Below are positions 43,101-50,665 of a stretch of DNA of 64,000 nt, piece after piece. Numbering within the stretch: the first letter of the stretch is position 1; each line of letters opens with the position of its first letter. A program made the position numbers and the translations under genes. This DNA comes from Paenibacillus beijingensis (GTDB lineage: Bacteria > Bacillota > Bacilli > Paenibacillales > Paenibacillaceae). The notes under the pieces were generated by a model. It ran no database searches. It saw nothing but the letters and a program-made list of their open reading frames with translations, and was not told where the DNA came from. The DNA is taken from NCBI RefSeq assembly GCF_000961095.1, contig NZ_CP011058.1:4243501-4307500 (forward strand). Direction: 5' to 3'.

Positions 43101-44256
43101 TTCGGCCAGACGCTTTCTGGACTGGCTCGGACCGCTCGCGCTGCGCAGCGGCATGAATCTGTCGCTTGTTGACGCGGGGCGGGGCGATATTGATCCGCCT
43201 CCGGCTGCGGGCGGCGCGGAGCGGGAAGCGGTGCTGCGGAACTGGCTGACCCGCGTCGTTCCGTCTCCTTCTCTCGGGACGGAGGCGGCGGCAGGCAGCG
43301 AATCTCCCGAAGACGATGAAGAGTTCCGGCAGCGGATGCAGGCGGTCGCGGAGCTCATTCCGGTGCCGCCCGAGAACACCGATTCGGAAGTGGAGCGTCT
43401 GCTCGGCTGGGAGTATCCGTTTGCGGCCGCTTCCTTCGTCGCGGCCAAAACGTCGGTGACGGAAATGAAGCGGATCTATGCGGAGACGTCGATGAACACG
43501 GACGCCGTCTTTCACGGCGAGGGGCCGTTCGTGGAACGGTTTGCGGCGTCGGAATCGGAAAGCGCCGTCGGCGCCGATCGCAAAGCCGGAGCGGCCGGGC
43601 ATAAGACGCCGCAGCGTGAGGACTTCTCCGGCAAGACGGTTCCGGCAGCAAGCGGCCCCCTTCCCGAAGGGGATGGCTCCTACTCCTACTCCTTCCGGCT
43701 GCGGCGGCCGCGCTTTATGGAAGAGAAGTCGCTTACAGCCGCCGAGCGCGGAACGGTTACCCACACCGTCATGCAGCATGTGCCGCTTGCCGGCTCCTTG
43801 ACTCTCGAGGCGCTGCATCAGACGGTGGCGGAATTGATAGAGCGACGGATATTGACGGAACCACAGGCGGAAGCGGCCGATCTGGAAGCGGTCGAACGTT
43901 TTTTCACATCCGACCTCGGGGTCAGGCTGTTGCGCGCCGACCGCGTGAACCGCGAAGTGCCGTTCAGCTGCACGTTTCCGGCTTCCCGCGTGTACCCTTT
44001 ATCGGAAGCGGCGATCGGCGGCGAACCAATCCTCATTCAAGGCGTCATCGACTGTCTGTTCGAAGAAGGAGGAAAGCTTGTCCTGCTCGACTACAAGACG
44101 GACCGGGTATATGACGGGGATTGGGACAAAGCGGGGGAAAAGCATCGTTTTCAGCTTGAGCTGTACGCGGAAGCGATCCGGACAATCGTCGGCCGGGAGG
44201 TGGACGAGTGCCACCTGTTCTTCATGAACGGTCCTCAGGCGGTGCGCTTGCGGTAA
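40162..44256 (+). CDS. addA: ATP-dependent helicase/nuclease subunit A (AddA)
   Basis: A 3'-5' helicase-nuclease subunit; ATG 40162 behind GGAGGA. UvrD-type helicase motifs: [16 protein letters not shown] (Walker A, about 31-46), [13 protein letters not shown] (Walker B, about 411), [36 protein letters not shown] and [17 protein letters not shown]. The C-terminal nuclease has [12 protein letters not shown] (about 1308-1319) and [10 protein letters not shown]. At 1364 aa it is longer than B. subtilis AddA (about 1230). The extra length is largely two low-complexity insertions, at about 463-516 and 1126-1176. Confidence 0.97.
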   Translation: [1364 protein letters not shown]

Positions 44257-44339
44257 TGGAAGCGGCTGTTTTTTTATCTGGTATGGTTTTAACGCCTATG
44301 GAAACGAATAGGATATACCAGAATGAAGGAGGGGATCTC

Positions 44340-44738
44340 ATGACCGAGCATAGGATGCCTGCGCCGAGACAGCCGGAAGCGATGGAGCTGCCGGCGATTT
44401 CCGATTTTTGTAAAAATCATATGTACCGCTACGTGCTTGCGCGGACGAAGGACGGCTGGTGCTGCGACGGATTTATCGAACATCTAGATAAAGAGTTCGT
44501 TTGTCTGGCCGTTCCGTACCATCAGTACGAGCAACGCGCTTTTATTCCGTATCCGGGTTTCGGGGGACCTTTCGGCGGTCCGTTTTCAGGTCCGTTCGGA
44601 GGACCATTCGGAGGACCATTCGGTGGTCCGTTCGGAGCGCCCCTTTACCCGTACCCGTATTATCCGCGCCGCCGTTTCATCCGGCAGGTGTTTCCGCTTG
44701 CCGCGCTGCTCGCTTTATCGCTGCTGCCGTTTTATTAA
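44340..44738 (+). CDS. Hypothetical protein with GGPF repeats
   Basis: Start ATG 44340 behind AAGGAGGGG; 132 aa. The N-terminal part has a short structured-looking domain (SDFCKNHMYRYVLARTKDGW, then CCDGFIEHLDKEFVCLAVPY) with four Cys. Then come about 28 residues of tandem GGPF-like repeats (about 75-101), a YPYPYYPRRR stretch, and a C-terminal hydrophobic segment (about 115-132) that could be a membrane anchor. The Gly/Pro/Phe repeats recall spore-coat or surface spacer sequences. I recognise no family. A terminator follows directly, so it is monocistronic. Confidence 0.75.
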   Translation: MTEHRMPAPRQPEAMELPAISDFCKNHMYRYVLARTKDGWCCDGFIEHLDKEFVCLAVPYHQYEQRAFIPYPGFGGPFGGPFSGPFGGPFGGPFGGPFGAPLYPYPYYPRRRFIRQVFPLAALLALSLLPFY

Positions 44739-44760
44739 AAGCGGCAGCAGTTTGTTTTTT
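44721..44760 (+). terminator. Terminator after the GGPF gene
   Basis: CTGCTGCCG and CGGCAGCAG are perfect arms around GTTTTATTAAAAG, followed by TTTGTTTTTT. The 5' arm overlaps the last codons of the gene. Confidence 0.88.
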
Positions 44761-44879
44761 CCTGCCGTCTTTCACTTCCTGGTGCCGTTATCCAGCTCGG
44801 GAGCGCAGCGGCGATGGACTTGCCCGGCCCGTTTCAGGTATGATGGAAGCAGCGTATTCCCGTTAGGAGGAGATCCGTT

Positions 44880-45233
44880 ATGGATTGTATTTTTTGTAAA
44901 ATCATCGAGGGCTCCATTCCCTCCAAAAAGGCGTTCGAGAACGAGCATGTGCTGGCCTTTCACGATATCGAGCCCGCCGCGCCCGTACATATTTTGATCG
45001 TTCCCAAAAAACATATTCCGACGATGAACGACGTCACCGCTGAAGACGGAGCGCTGATCGCCGAGCTGTTTACAGTCGCCCGCGCGCTCGCTAAAGAGCA
45101 TGGAATCGCCGAGTCCGGTTACCGCCTCATCAACAACTGCAACGCGGACGGCGGCCAGACCTGCTACCATCTTCACTTCCATTTGCTTGGCGGCAAAAAA
45201 CTCGGTCCGCTGCTTCAAGGGCATGTAAGTTGA
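44880..45233 (+). CDS. hit: HIT-family nucleotide-binding protein
   Basis: 117 aa, a Histidine Triad protein of the HINT branch: CIFCKIIEGSIPSKKAFEN at the start (zinc-binding CxxC in IFCKI context), HILIVPKKHIPTMND, and the catalytic HLHFHLLGGKKL near the C-terminus. HINT proteins hydrolyse AMP-linked substrates such as adenosine phosphoramidates. ATG 44880 is preceded by TTAGGAGGAG. The rpsU -35 box overlaps its stop codon. Confidence 0.93.
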   Translation: MDCIFCKIIEGSIPSKKAFENEHVLAFHDIEPAAPVHILIVPKKHIPTMNDVTAEDGALIAELFTVARALAKEHGIAESGYRLINNCNADGGQTCYHLHFHLLGGKKLGPLLQGHVS

Positions 45234-45259
45234 CACTGGCTTTCATTTTAACATATAAT
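45230..45259 (+). promoter_or_regulatory. Strong sigma-A promoter of rpsU-yqeY
   Basis: A perfect TTGACA (45230-45235) and a perfect TATAAT (45254-45259), 18-bp spacer. The -35 overlaps the HIT gene's TGA. Near-consensus strength suits a ribosomal protein gene. Confidence 0.85.
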
Positions 45260-45318
45260 GTAGTTTGATAAGCCGTGTTATTGCTCTGGACGGTCTGTTT
45301 CGGAGGGAGGGAAAACTG

Positions 45319-45492
45319 GTGTCTGAAACTAAAGTTCGCAAAAACGAGACAATCGATGCTGCACTCCGCCGCTTCAAGCGCTCCATCGCTAAAGACGGTG
45401 TTTTAGCTGAGGTGAAAAAGCGCAAGCATTACGAGAAGCCGAGTGTTAAGCGTAAGAAAAAGTCCGAGGCTGCGCGTAAGAGAAAGTTTTAG
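45319..45492 (+). CDS. rpsU: 30S ribosomal protein S21
   Basis: Starts at GTG 45319 behind GGAGGGAGGG, giving 57 aa, the exact usual size. The sequence (SETKVRKNETIDAALRRFKR, then SIAKDGVLAEVKKRKHYEKP) is a textbook Bacillales S21 with a very basic C-terminus. Upstream in-frame residues are not family sequence. It is followed at once by yqeY, the conserved partner. Confidence 0.98.
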   Translation: MSETKVRKNETIDAALRRFKRSIAKDGVLAEVKKRKHYEKPSVKRKKKSEAARKRKF

Positions 45493-45507
45493 GAGGATCC
45501 TTCCAAG

Positions 45508-45951
45508 ATGAACCTGAGCGAAAGATTAAACGACGATATGAAACAAGCGATGAAGAATCAGGACAAGTTTAAACTGACTACGATTCGGATGATTCGTTCG
45601 GCGGTCAAGAACCTGGAAATCGACTTGAAGCGTCCGCTTGACGACAACGAAGTGCTTGATATAGTAAGTCGTGAGATCAAACAACGTAAAGATTCCCTCC
45701 AAGAATTTGAAAAAGCCGGCCGCGACGATCTTATTAAAGACGTTGCAGCAGAAATTGAAATTATTAGTCAATACCTTCCCGAGCAGCTGACCGAAGAAGA
45801 AATCAAAGCGATTGTAGAGCAGACCATCCAGGAAACCGGTGCTTCTTCCAAAGCAGAGATGGGTAAAGTCATGAGCGCCTTAATGCCTAAGGTGAAAGGC
45901 CGCGCTGATGGTAAACTAGTAAACCAGGCAGTCCAACAATTTCTGCAATAA
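45508..45951 (+). CDS. yqeY: YqeY/GatB-domain protein
   Basis: 147 aa, a free-standing YqeY domain related to the tail domain of the GatB subunit of tRNA amidotransferase. MNLSERLNDDMKQAMKNQDK, then TTIRMIRSAVKNLEIDLKRP, then ISQYLPEQLTEEEI and KAEMGKVMSALMPKVKGRAD are characteristic. ATG 45508 has TTAGGAGGAT upstream. Function is not settled; a role in tRNA binding is inferred from GatB. It is cotranscribed with rpsU, and a strong terminator ends the unit. Confidence 0.95.
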   Translation: MNLSERLNDDMKQAMKNQDKFKLTTIRMIRSAVKNLEIDLKRPLDDNEVLDIVSREIKQRKDSLQEFEKAGRDDLIKDVAAEIEIISQYLPEQLTEEEIKAIVEQTIQETGASSKAEMGKVMSALMPKVKGRADGKLVNQAVQQFLQ

Positions 45952-45957
45952 ATCTCG

Positions 45958-46000
45958 GACAACACAAACACTCCCGCTTAGGGAGTGTTTTTTGTGTTGT
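45958..46000 (+). terminator. Strong terminator after yqeY
   Basis: ACAACACAAACACTCCC and GGGAGTGTTTTTTGTGTTGT form a long stem (GGGAGTGTTT core, extended through A/T pairs) with loop GCTTA and an embedded T6. Confidence 0.92.
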
Positions 46001-46186
46001 CTTAGCCGGTGTGATTTTGATGGTTTTGTGAAACCGAAATTCAGTTTAGAACGTAACAAGAGAGGTGAGATTGACGCTGAATGTCTAGGATAGAGTGCGC
46101 GCGCAGCGGGATTGTATGCCCGCAAATGTAGACTTCGGCGGGGAAATTCGTTATCGTTAACAGTGACTTCAAAGGGGGGACCGCAT

Positions 46187-46981
46187 TTGCCGACCAAAAA
46201 ATCGCTTGCAAAAATCGCGGTTAAGCTGCTCGTTCCGGGTACGGCCGTATGGGCCGCGGCCGGCCCTTCCGCCGCTTCCGCCGCGGGGCAAAGCTCCGCT
46301 CAGGCGGCGGATGTGCTGCTCGCCGCCGGAAGCATAGCGGGCGGCAGCTGGCTGGACAATGCCGTTCTGGCCGTGCTGCTGCTCATTGCCGGCTTCGTCG
46401 GCATCAGCCTTGCGATGCTGCTCCGCGGCTTCGGATGGGCGGGAATCGCCGGCATCGCGGCATTCGGCGTCTACTTCGCCGGGCACTATGCGGCAGGAGA
46501 CGCCGCGCTGCAGGATGTCGGCCTGTTTGTGCTAGGACTGCTGCTGCTGGCGCTGGAGCTGTTCGTGCCGAGCTTCGGTCTGCTCGGCCTATTGGGCACC
46601 GCAGGGCTGATCGGAGCGGTCGTATTCGCTTCACCCGATCCCGGATCGGCCTTTTTCGAGCTCGTCATTGCCTTGGCGGCCGCATTTGTGATCGTGCTCC
46701 TGACGGCGCGCAAGTTTAAGGACCGGGGAATCTGGAACCGGTTCATTTTGCGCGAGAGCTTAAGTATGGACAAAGGAACCGTTCCGGCCGCTTCCAAGGA
46801 AAAGCTGCTCGGAGCCGCCGGTACGGCGCTCACGCCGCTGCGGCCGGCCGGAATCGTCGAAATCGGCGGCGAGCGAATCGACGTTGTGACGGAGGGGGAA
46901 TTTATCGCCGCTTCCAAAGCCGTTAAAGTGATCAAGGTGGAAGGAACCCGGATCATCGTCAAGGAACTGGACGAATCCTAG
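46187..46981 (+). CDS. NfeD-family membrane protein
   Basis: Starts at TTG 46187 behind AAAGGGGGGACC; 264 aa. An N-terminal signal-like hydrophobic stretch with an AxA site (GPSAASAAG, about 26-34) precedes four hydrophobic segments (about 62-80, 83-105, 112-150 and 160-175). A C-terminal soluble OB-fold NfeD domain runs from about 200 (LLGAAGTALTPLRPAGIVEI, then GGERIDVVTEGEFIA). NfeD proteins partner with flotillins; floA follows 100 bp later as in B. subtilis (yqeZ-yqfA). It lacks the ClpP-like protease half of the longest NfeD form. Confidence 0.9.
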   Translation: MPTKKSLAKIAVKLLVPGTAVWAAAGPSAASAAGQSSAQAADVLLAAGSIAGGSWLDNAVLAVLLLIAGFVGISLAMLLRGFGWAGIAGIAAFGVYFAGHYAAGDAALQDVGLFVLGLLLLALELFVPSFGLLGLLGTAGLIGAVVFASPDPGSAFFELVIALAAAFVIVLLTARKFKDRGIWNRFILRESLSMDKGTVPAASKEKLLGAAGTALTPLRPAGIVEIGGERIDVVTEGEFIAASKAVKVIKVEGTRIIVKELDES

Positions 46982-47084
46982 GGTAACGGACGCAAAAAAA
47001 GAAAAGCAAGAAGCGTTCATTCCGCAAAACCGGATGCCGCGGAAGCAGCCCGCATGCAGTTCAATTTAAAAAGGAGTTGTAGCT

Positions 47085-48074
47085 ATGGATCCATTTGTTA
47101 CGTATCTTATCGGGGCGGTTGTCATTATTGTGCTGATCGGAATATTCTTGAGCTTCTTTCCGATCATGCTCTGGATTTCCGCGCTCGCCTCAGGCGTCCG
47201 GATCGGCATCATTACGCTTGTCGCGATGCGCCTGCGCCGGGTGACGCCGAGCCGGATCGTGAACCCGATGATCAAGGCGACGAAAGCCGGTCTCGGACTG
47301 AGCATCAACCAGCTGGAAAGCCATTACCTTGCAGGCGGTAACGTCGACCGTGTCGTCAATGCGCTTATCGCGGCCCAGCGGGCGAATATTCCGCTTGAAT
47401 TCGAGCGGGCCGCTGCGATCGATCTCGCCGGACGCGATGTTCTCCAGGCGGTGCAGATGAGCGTCAATCCGCGCGTAATCGAGACGCCTACCGTTGCGGC
47501 GGTGGCCAAAGACGGCATTGAAGTGAAAGTGAAGGCGCGCGTTACCGTCCGTGCCAATATCGACCGCCTTGTCGGCGGCGCCGGCGAGGAAACGATCATC
47601 GCCCGTGTCGGCGAAGGTATCGTCACAACGGTCGGTTCCGCCAATTCGCACAAGGACGTTTTGGAAAATCCCGATATGATTTCCCGCACCGTTCTCGGCA
47701 AAGGACTCGATGCGGGGACGGCGTTTGAAATCTTGTCGATCGACATCGCCGATGTCGATGTAGGCAAAAACATCGGTGCGCATTTGCAAACGGAGCAGGC
47801 CGAAGCCGATAAGCGGATTGCCCAGGCAAAAGCTGAAGAGCGCCGCGCGATGGCAGTTGCCCAGGAGCAGGAAATGAAAGCGCGCGTCGTCGAAATGCGC
47901 GCACGCGTTGTGGAATCGGAGTCGCAGGTGCCGCTGGCGATGGCGGATGCGCTGAAGAGCGGAAAAATCGGCGTCATGGATTATATGAATTTGAAAAACA
48001 TCGAAGCCGACACGCAAATGAGAAGCTCCATCGGCAAAAGCGACGCGCCGCACGATGACAAAGGCAATCGCTGA
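47085..48074 (+). CDS. floA: Flotillin-like protein FloA
   Basis: Organises membrane microdomains. 329 aa: one membrane hairpin or segment (about residues 5-29), then a SPFH-type domain with VDRVVNALIAAQRANIPLEF and VRANIDRLVGGAGEETIIAR, then an Ala/Glu-rich coiled coil (AEADKRIAQAKAEERRAMAV at about 240-290). It ends MDYMNLKNIEADTQMRSSIG. Length and domain order match B. subtilis FloA (YqfA). ATG 47085 is preceded by AAAGGAG. Confidence 0.96.
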   Translation: MDPFVTYLIGAVVIIVLIGIFLSFFPIMLWISALASGVRIGIITLVAMRLRRVTPSRIVNPMIKATKAGLGLSINQLESHYLAGGNVDRVVNALIAAQRANIPLEFERAAAIDLAGRDVLQAVQMSVNPRVIETPTVAAVAKDGIEVKVKARVTVRANIDRLVGGAGEETIIARVGEGIVTTVGSANSHKDVLENPDMISRTVLGKGLDAGTAFEILSIDIADVDVGKNIGAHLQTEQAEADKRIAQAKAEERRAMAVAQEQEMKARVVEMRARVVESESQVPLAMADALKSGKIGVMDYMNLKNIEADTQMRSSIGKSDAPHDDKGNR

Positions 48075-48109
48075 CGGCAACTGCCGCAGCGGCCGAACGG
48101 AGGTGAGCC

Positions 48110-48736
48110 ATGTCGCTTAGCAGCCTGATTTCGTTTCTGCTGGAACACATTTACATCGTGATCGTTATCGTGGGAGCGATCGTCTCCATTATTAGCAAGT
48201 CGTTTAAAAATACGGATGGCGCTCCCGGACGCAACCGGATGCCCGATTTCGGAGGCGGAGGCCCTTTGCCGAGAACGGGCACGCCGTCCCGGAAGCAGCC
48301 CGCCGCTCGGCCGGCTGCGGATCAGCCCGGAACCGATGCGGCCGGCAGACGGGAGCACCAGCCGGATATCCGTACTGCTTCTTCTTTTGAGGAGGATGAC
48401 GATCCGGCGCGCAGCGGCGGACGCGAATATGGAGCCGGCGAATCGGAAGAGGGGCGCTCTGCGGAAATGCCTGAAACGGCGCCGGGACGAGTTGCCTGGG
48501 AAGCTATGGACGACGCTTATGCCGATCGCAATGAATCCGGTCCAAAGGCCCCGTCACGGCTCGCCGCCGCGATGGCGGACGCGAATCCGGCGGGATATCC
48601 CGTCCCGCCGCCGGCAGAGCCAACCGGCCGGGAGAGCGGAAGTCCGGAATCGATCGATGGCGGAGAGATGCGACGCGCGGTGCTGTGGGCCGAAATTCTC
48701 GGACCGCCCCGTGCCAAACGGCCTTTCCGCCGCTAA
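48110..48736 (+). CDS. Membrane-anchored hypothetical protein after floA
   Basis: 208 aa starting at ATG 48110 behind GGAGGTGAG, 35 bp after floA. Residues about 10-29 form one membrane segment (EHIYIVIVIVGAIVSIISKS). The rest is a low-complexity, polar, Pro/Gly/Arg/Asp/Glu-rich tail, probably disordered and cytoplasmic, ending WAEILGPPRAKRPFRR. It occupies the place of B. subtilis yqfB between floA and yqfC, but I cannot show homology. It may work with the NfeD/FloA system. The terminator after it ends the nfeD-floA unit. Confidence 0.7.
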   Translation: MSLSSLISFLLEHIYIVIVIVGAIVSIISKSFKNTDGAPGRNRMPDFGGGGPLPRTGTPSRKQPAARPAADQPGTDAAGRREHQPDIRTASSFEEDDDPARSGGREYGAGESEEGRSAEMPETAPGRVAWEAMDDAYADRNESGPKAPSRLAAAMADANPAGYPVPPPAEPTGRESGSPESIDGGEMRRAVLWAEILGPPRAKRPFRR

Positions 48737-48774
48737 AATGAAAATGAATACCGCTTTGCACATAACGGATCTAC

Positions 48775-48806
48775 AACGGATCTTCCGACAGGAGGATCCG
48801 TTTTTC
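48775..48806 (+). terminator. Terminator after the nfeD-floA unit
   Basis: AACGGATCTTCC and GGAGGATCCGTT form a 12-bp stem (one G-T pair) with loop GACA, followed by T5. Confidence 0.88.
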
Positions 48807-49174
48807 ATTGTTTTGGGAAGTTTTGCGAATCTAACAATTGTGGATAGAGCGCATCGCTGGCAGCGATGGGGTCGTAGGTTCAGCCCGCGCGGACGGATGG
48901 ATGAACGACCTTCTGCAGCCGTTAGGAAAGAAATAACCCGGCATCCATAGACTCTTCTGTGTTTCATAAATTCACGAGATCGAGCATACGTTGGTAGAAG
49001 ATGAAGCGAACTTTGCGCTCTGCTCCGTCCTCTTATGAACGAGACCGGAACTTGCCTCTCTTAAAGGCACAGAGACACCCGCGGACGGGCGGCGGCGAAA
49101 GGGTGCCGTCTGGGAGGAAGCGGCTCCCGCCCGACGGGCGATCCGGCGCAAAAGAGGGGGTACATGCGACCGAC
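48807..49174. other. yqfC leader region with no other gene
   Basis: Open frames here have no family resemblance. The notable element is the sigma-E-like promoter at 48964-48992. The yqfC ribosome site is weak (AAAGAGGGGG, 14 bp before the ATG). Confidence 0.5.
48964..48992 (+). promoter_or_regulatory. Sigma-E-like promoter of yqfC-yqfD
   Basis: TCATAAA (48964-48970) and CATACGTT (48985-48992) with a 14-bp spacer fit the mother-cell sigma-E pattern (-35 near KCATATT, -10 near CATACANT). In B. subtilis yqfC and yqfD are, to my knowledge, sigma-E genes. Confidence 0.6.
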
Positions 49175-49468
49175 ATGGGCAAAATCAGCCGAAAACTGCG
49201 TAAAATGACCGCCGATATTTTGGATTTGCCGCAGGATGTCGTATACGATTTGCCCCGGATGACGATGATCGGAGACCGGCAGCTTTATATCGAAAACCAT
49301 AGGGGCGTGCTGCATTTCTCCAGCGACCTGCTGAAGCTGGCTCTGAGCCAGGGGGAGCTTGAAGTAGCCGGAAAAGATCTTATTATCCGGACGATATGGA
49401 CGGAAGAAGTGTTCGTGGAAGGGCAAATATACGGCATTTCCATACGCGGGCAGGAGGGGAAATCGTGA
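49175..49468 (+). CDS. yqfC: Sporulation protein YqfC
   Basis: 97 aa, matching the roughly 93-aa family size. Start at ATG 49175 (MGKISRKLRKMTADILDLPQ); the reading frame is open upstream from 49001 but that part is not family sequence. DVVYDLPRMTMIGDRQLYIE and HRGVLHFSSDLLKLAL are typical YqfC/YabP-fold features. The YabP-like small beta protein is made in the mother cell. It is needed in sporulation in related species, but its activity is unknown. It overlaps yqfD by four bases. Confidence 0.93.
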   Translation: MGKISRKLRKMTADILDLPQDVVYDLPRMTMIGDRQLYIENHRGVLHFSSDLLKLALSQGELEVAGKDLIIRTIWTEEVFVEGQIYGISIRGQEGKS

Positions 49469-50658
49469 ACGAATCATGGGTGCAAAAGCTTCGCGGCGTC
49501 GCCACGGTCCGCATCCGGGGAGGCCGTCAGGAAGAGCTTGTCAATTCGGCGCTCGGCGGCGGGCTGCAGCTGTGGTCCATCCGCCGGACAAGCGTGGACG
49601 AGCTGGAATTTTCGGTCATGCTGCCGGATTTTTTCCGGCTGCGCCCTTATTTGAAGCGGACGGGCTGCCGGATGCACGTCATCGGACGGCGCGGCTTTCC
49701 GTTCTGGCTGGACAAGCTGGGAAATCGCAAGTTTTTTGCCGTCGGAATGGTGCTGTTTTTTGTCGGCATGTATCTGCTGTCTTCGCTCGTTTGGGAGATT
49801 GAAGTGAAAGGCAACGTCAAATTGACGGAAGAGCAAATATTGGCCGCCGCCCGGCAGGAAGGCATCTACCCGTTCCAGTGGTCGTTCCGTCTGCCGGATA
49901 CGGACGTGCTGTCCAAGAAGCTGACGGCCGAGCTTCCGGGAGCGGCCTGGATCGGCGTCGAAAAGACAGGGACGAAGATTGTGCTCCGGGTGGTGGAGAC
50001 GACGAAGCCCGAGGAGCGTCCGCTCCTCAGTCCCCGCCATTTGGTCGCGTCCTCCGACGGGGTGGTGACGCAAATTTTGGCCGAGGCTGGAAGGCCCGTC
50101 GTGCGCAAAAACGCGAAGGTGAAAAAAGGCCAAATTCTCATTTCCGGTACGATCGGGGAAGGGAAATATACGCGGACGGTCGTTGCCAAAGGGACGGTGC
50201 GCGGCCTCGTATGGCATGAGTACGACATCGTTTCGCCGCTGACGCAGCAGACGAAGGTGTACACCGGAGAGTCGAGAACGAAGTGGTATATTGTCATTGC
50301 GGGCCGGTCGCTGCAGGTGAGCGGCTTCGGCAAAAATCCGTTTGCCGCGTCGCAAACGGAAACCCGGCTGGAAGAAGCGTCATGGCAAACGTGGAAGCTG
50401 CCGCTGGGCCGGATGAAGGAAAAGGTACTGGAGACGGAGATAGCGGAGCGCAAGCTTTCCCGCGCCGAGGCGGTAGAGGCCGGACTGATGAAGGCGAAAG
50501 CCGATGTACTGTCGAAAGCGGGGGCGGATGCCGTCGTCAAGGAGCAAAAAATTTTGCATGAAAAGACGGACAATGGTAAAGTTTATATGAAAGTCCTGAT
50601 AGAAGTGGAACAATCGATTGTAACGGAAATGCCTTTAGTCCAAATGCAAGGAGAATGA
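49465..50658 (+). CDS. yqfD: Sporulation protein YqfD
   Basis: Starts at GTG 49465 inside the yqfC stop (GTGA) behind AGGAGGGG. 397 aa, the family's usual length. The N-terminal cytoplasmic part contains VRIRGGRQEELVNSALGGGL; a membrane segment lies at about residues 91-109 (FFAVGMVLFFVGMYLLSSLV). The extracellular part begins with the POTRA-like VKGNVKLTEEQILAAARQEG and ends with repeated beta structure. It is a mother-cell sporulation protein of unknown function, coupled to yqfC under a sigma-E-like promoter. Confidence 0.95.
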   Translation: MNESWVQKLRGVATVRIRGGRQEELVNSALGGGLQLWSIRRTSVDELEFSVMLPDFFRLRPYLKRTGCRMHVIGRRGFPFWLDKLGNRKFFAVGMVLFFVGMYLLSSLVWEIEVKGNVKLTEEQILAAARQEGIYPFQWSFRLPDTDVLSKKLTAELPGAAWIGVEKTGTKIVLRVVETTKPEERPLLSPRHLVASSDGVVTQILAEAGRPVVRKNAKVKKGQILISGTIGEGKYTRTVVAKGTVRGLVWHEYDIVSPLTQQTKVYTGESRTKWYIVIAGRSLQVSGFGKNPFAASQTETRLEEASWQTWKLPLGRMKEKVLETEIAERKLSRAEAVEAGLMKAKADVLSKAGADAVVKEQKILHEKTDNGKVYMKVLIEVEQSIVTEMPLVQMQGE

Positions 50659-50665
50659 GGAACGG

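Noticed and set aside
44565..44640. Tandem GGPF DNA repeats as a CRISPR-like or minisatellite array
   Set aside because: The repeats are in frame within a gene with its own ribosome site and have no unique spacers; they encode a protein repeat.
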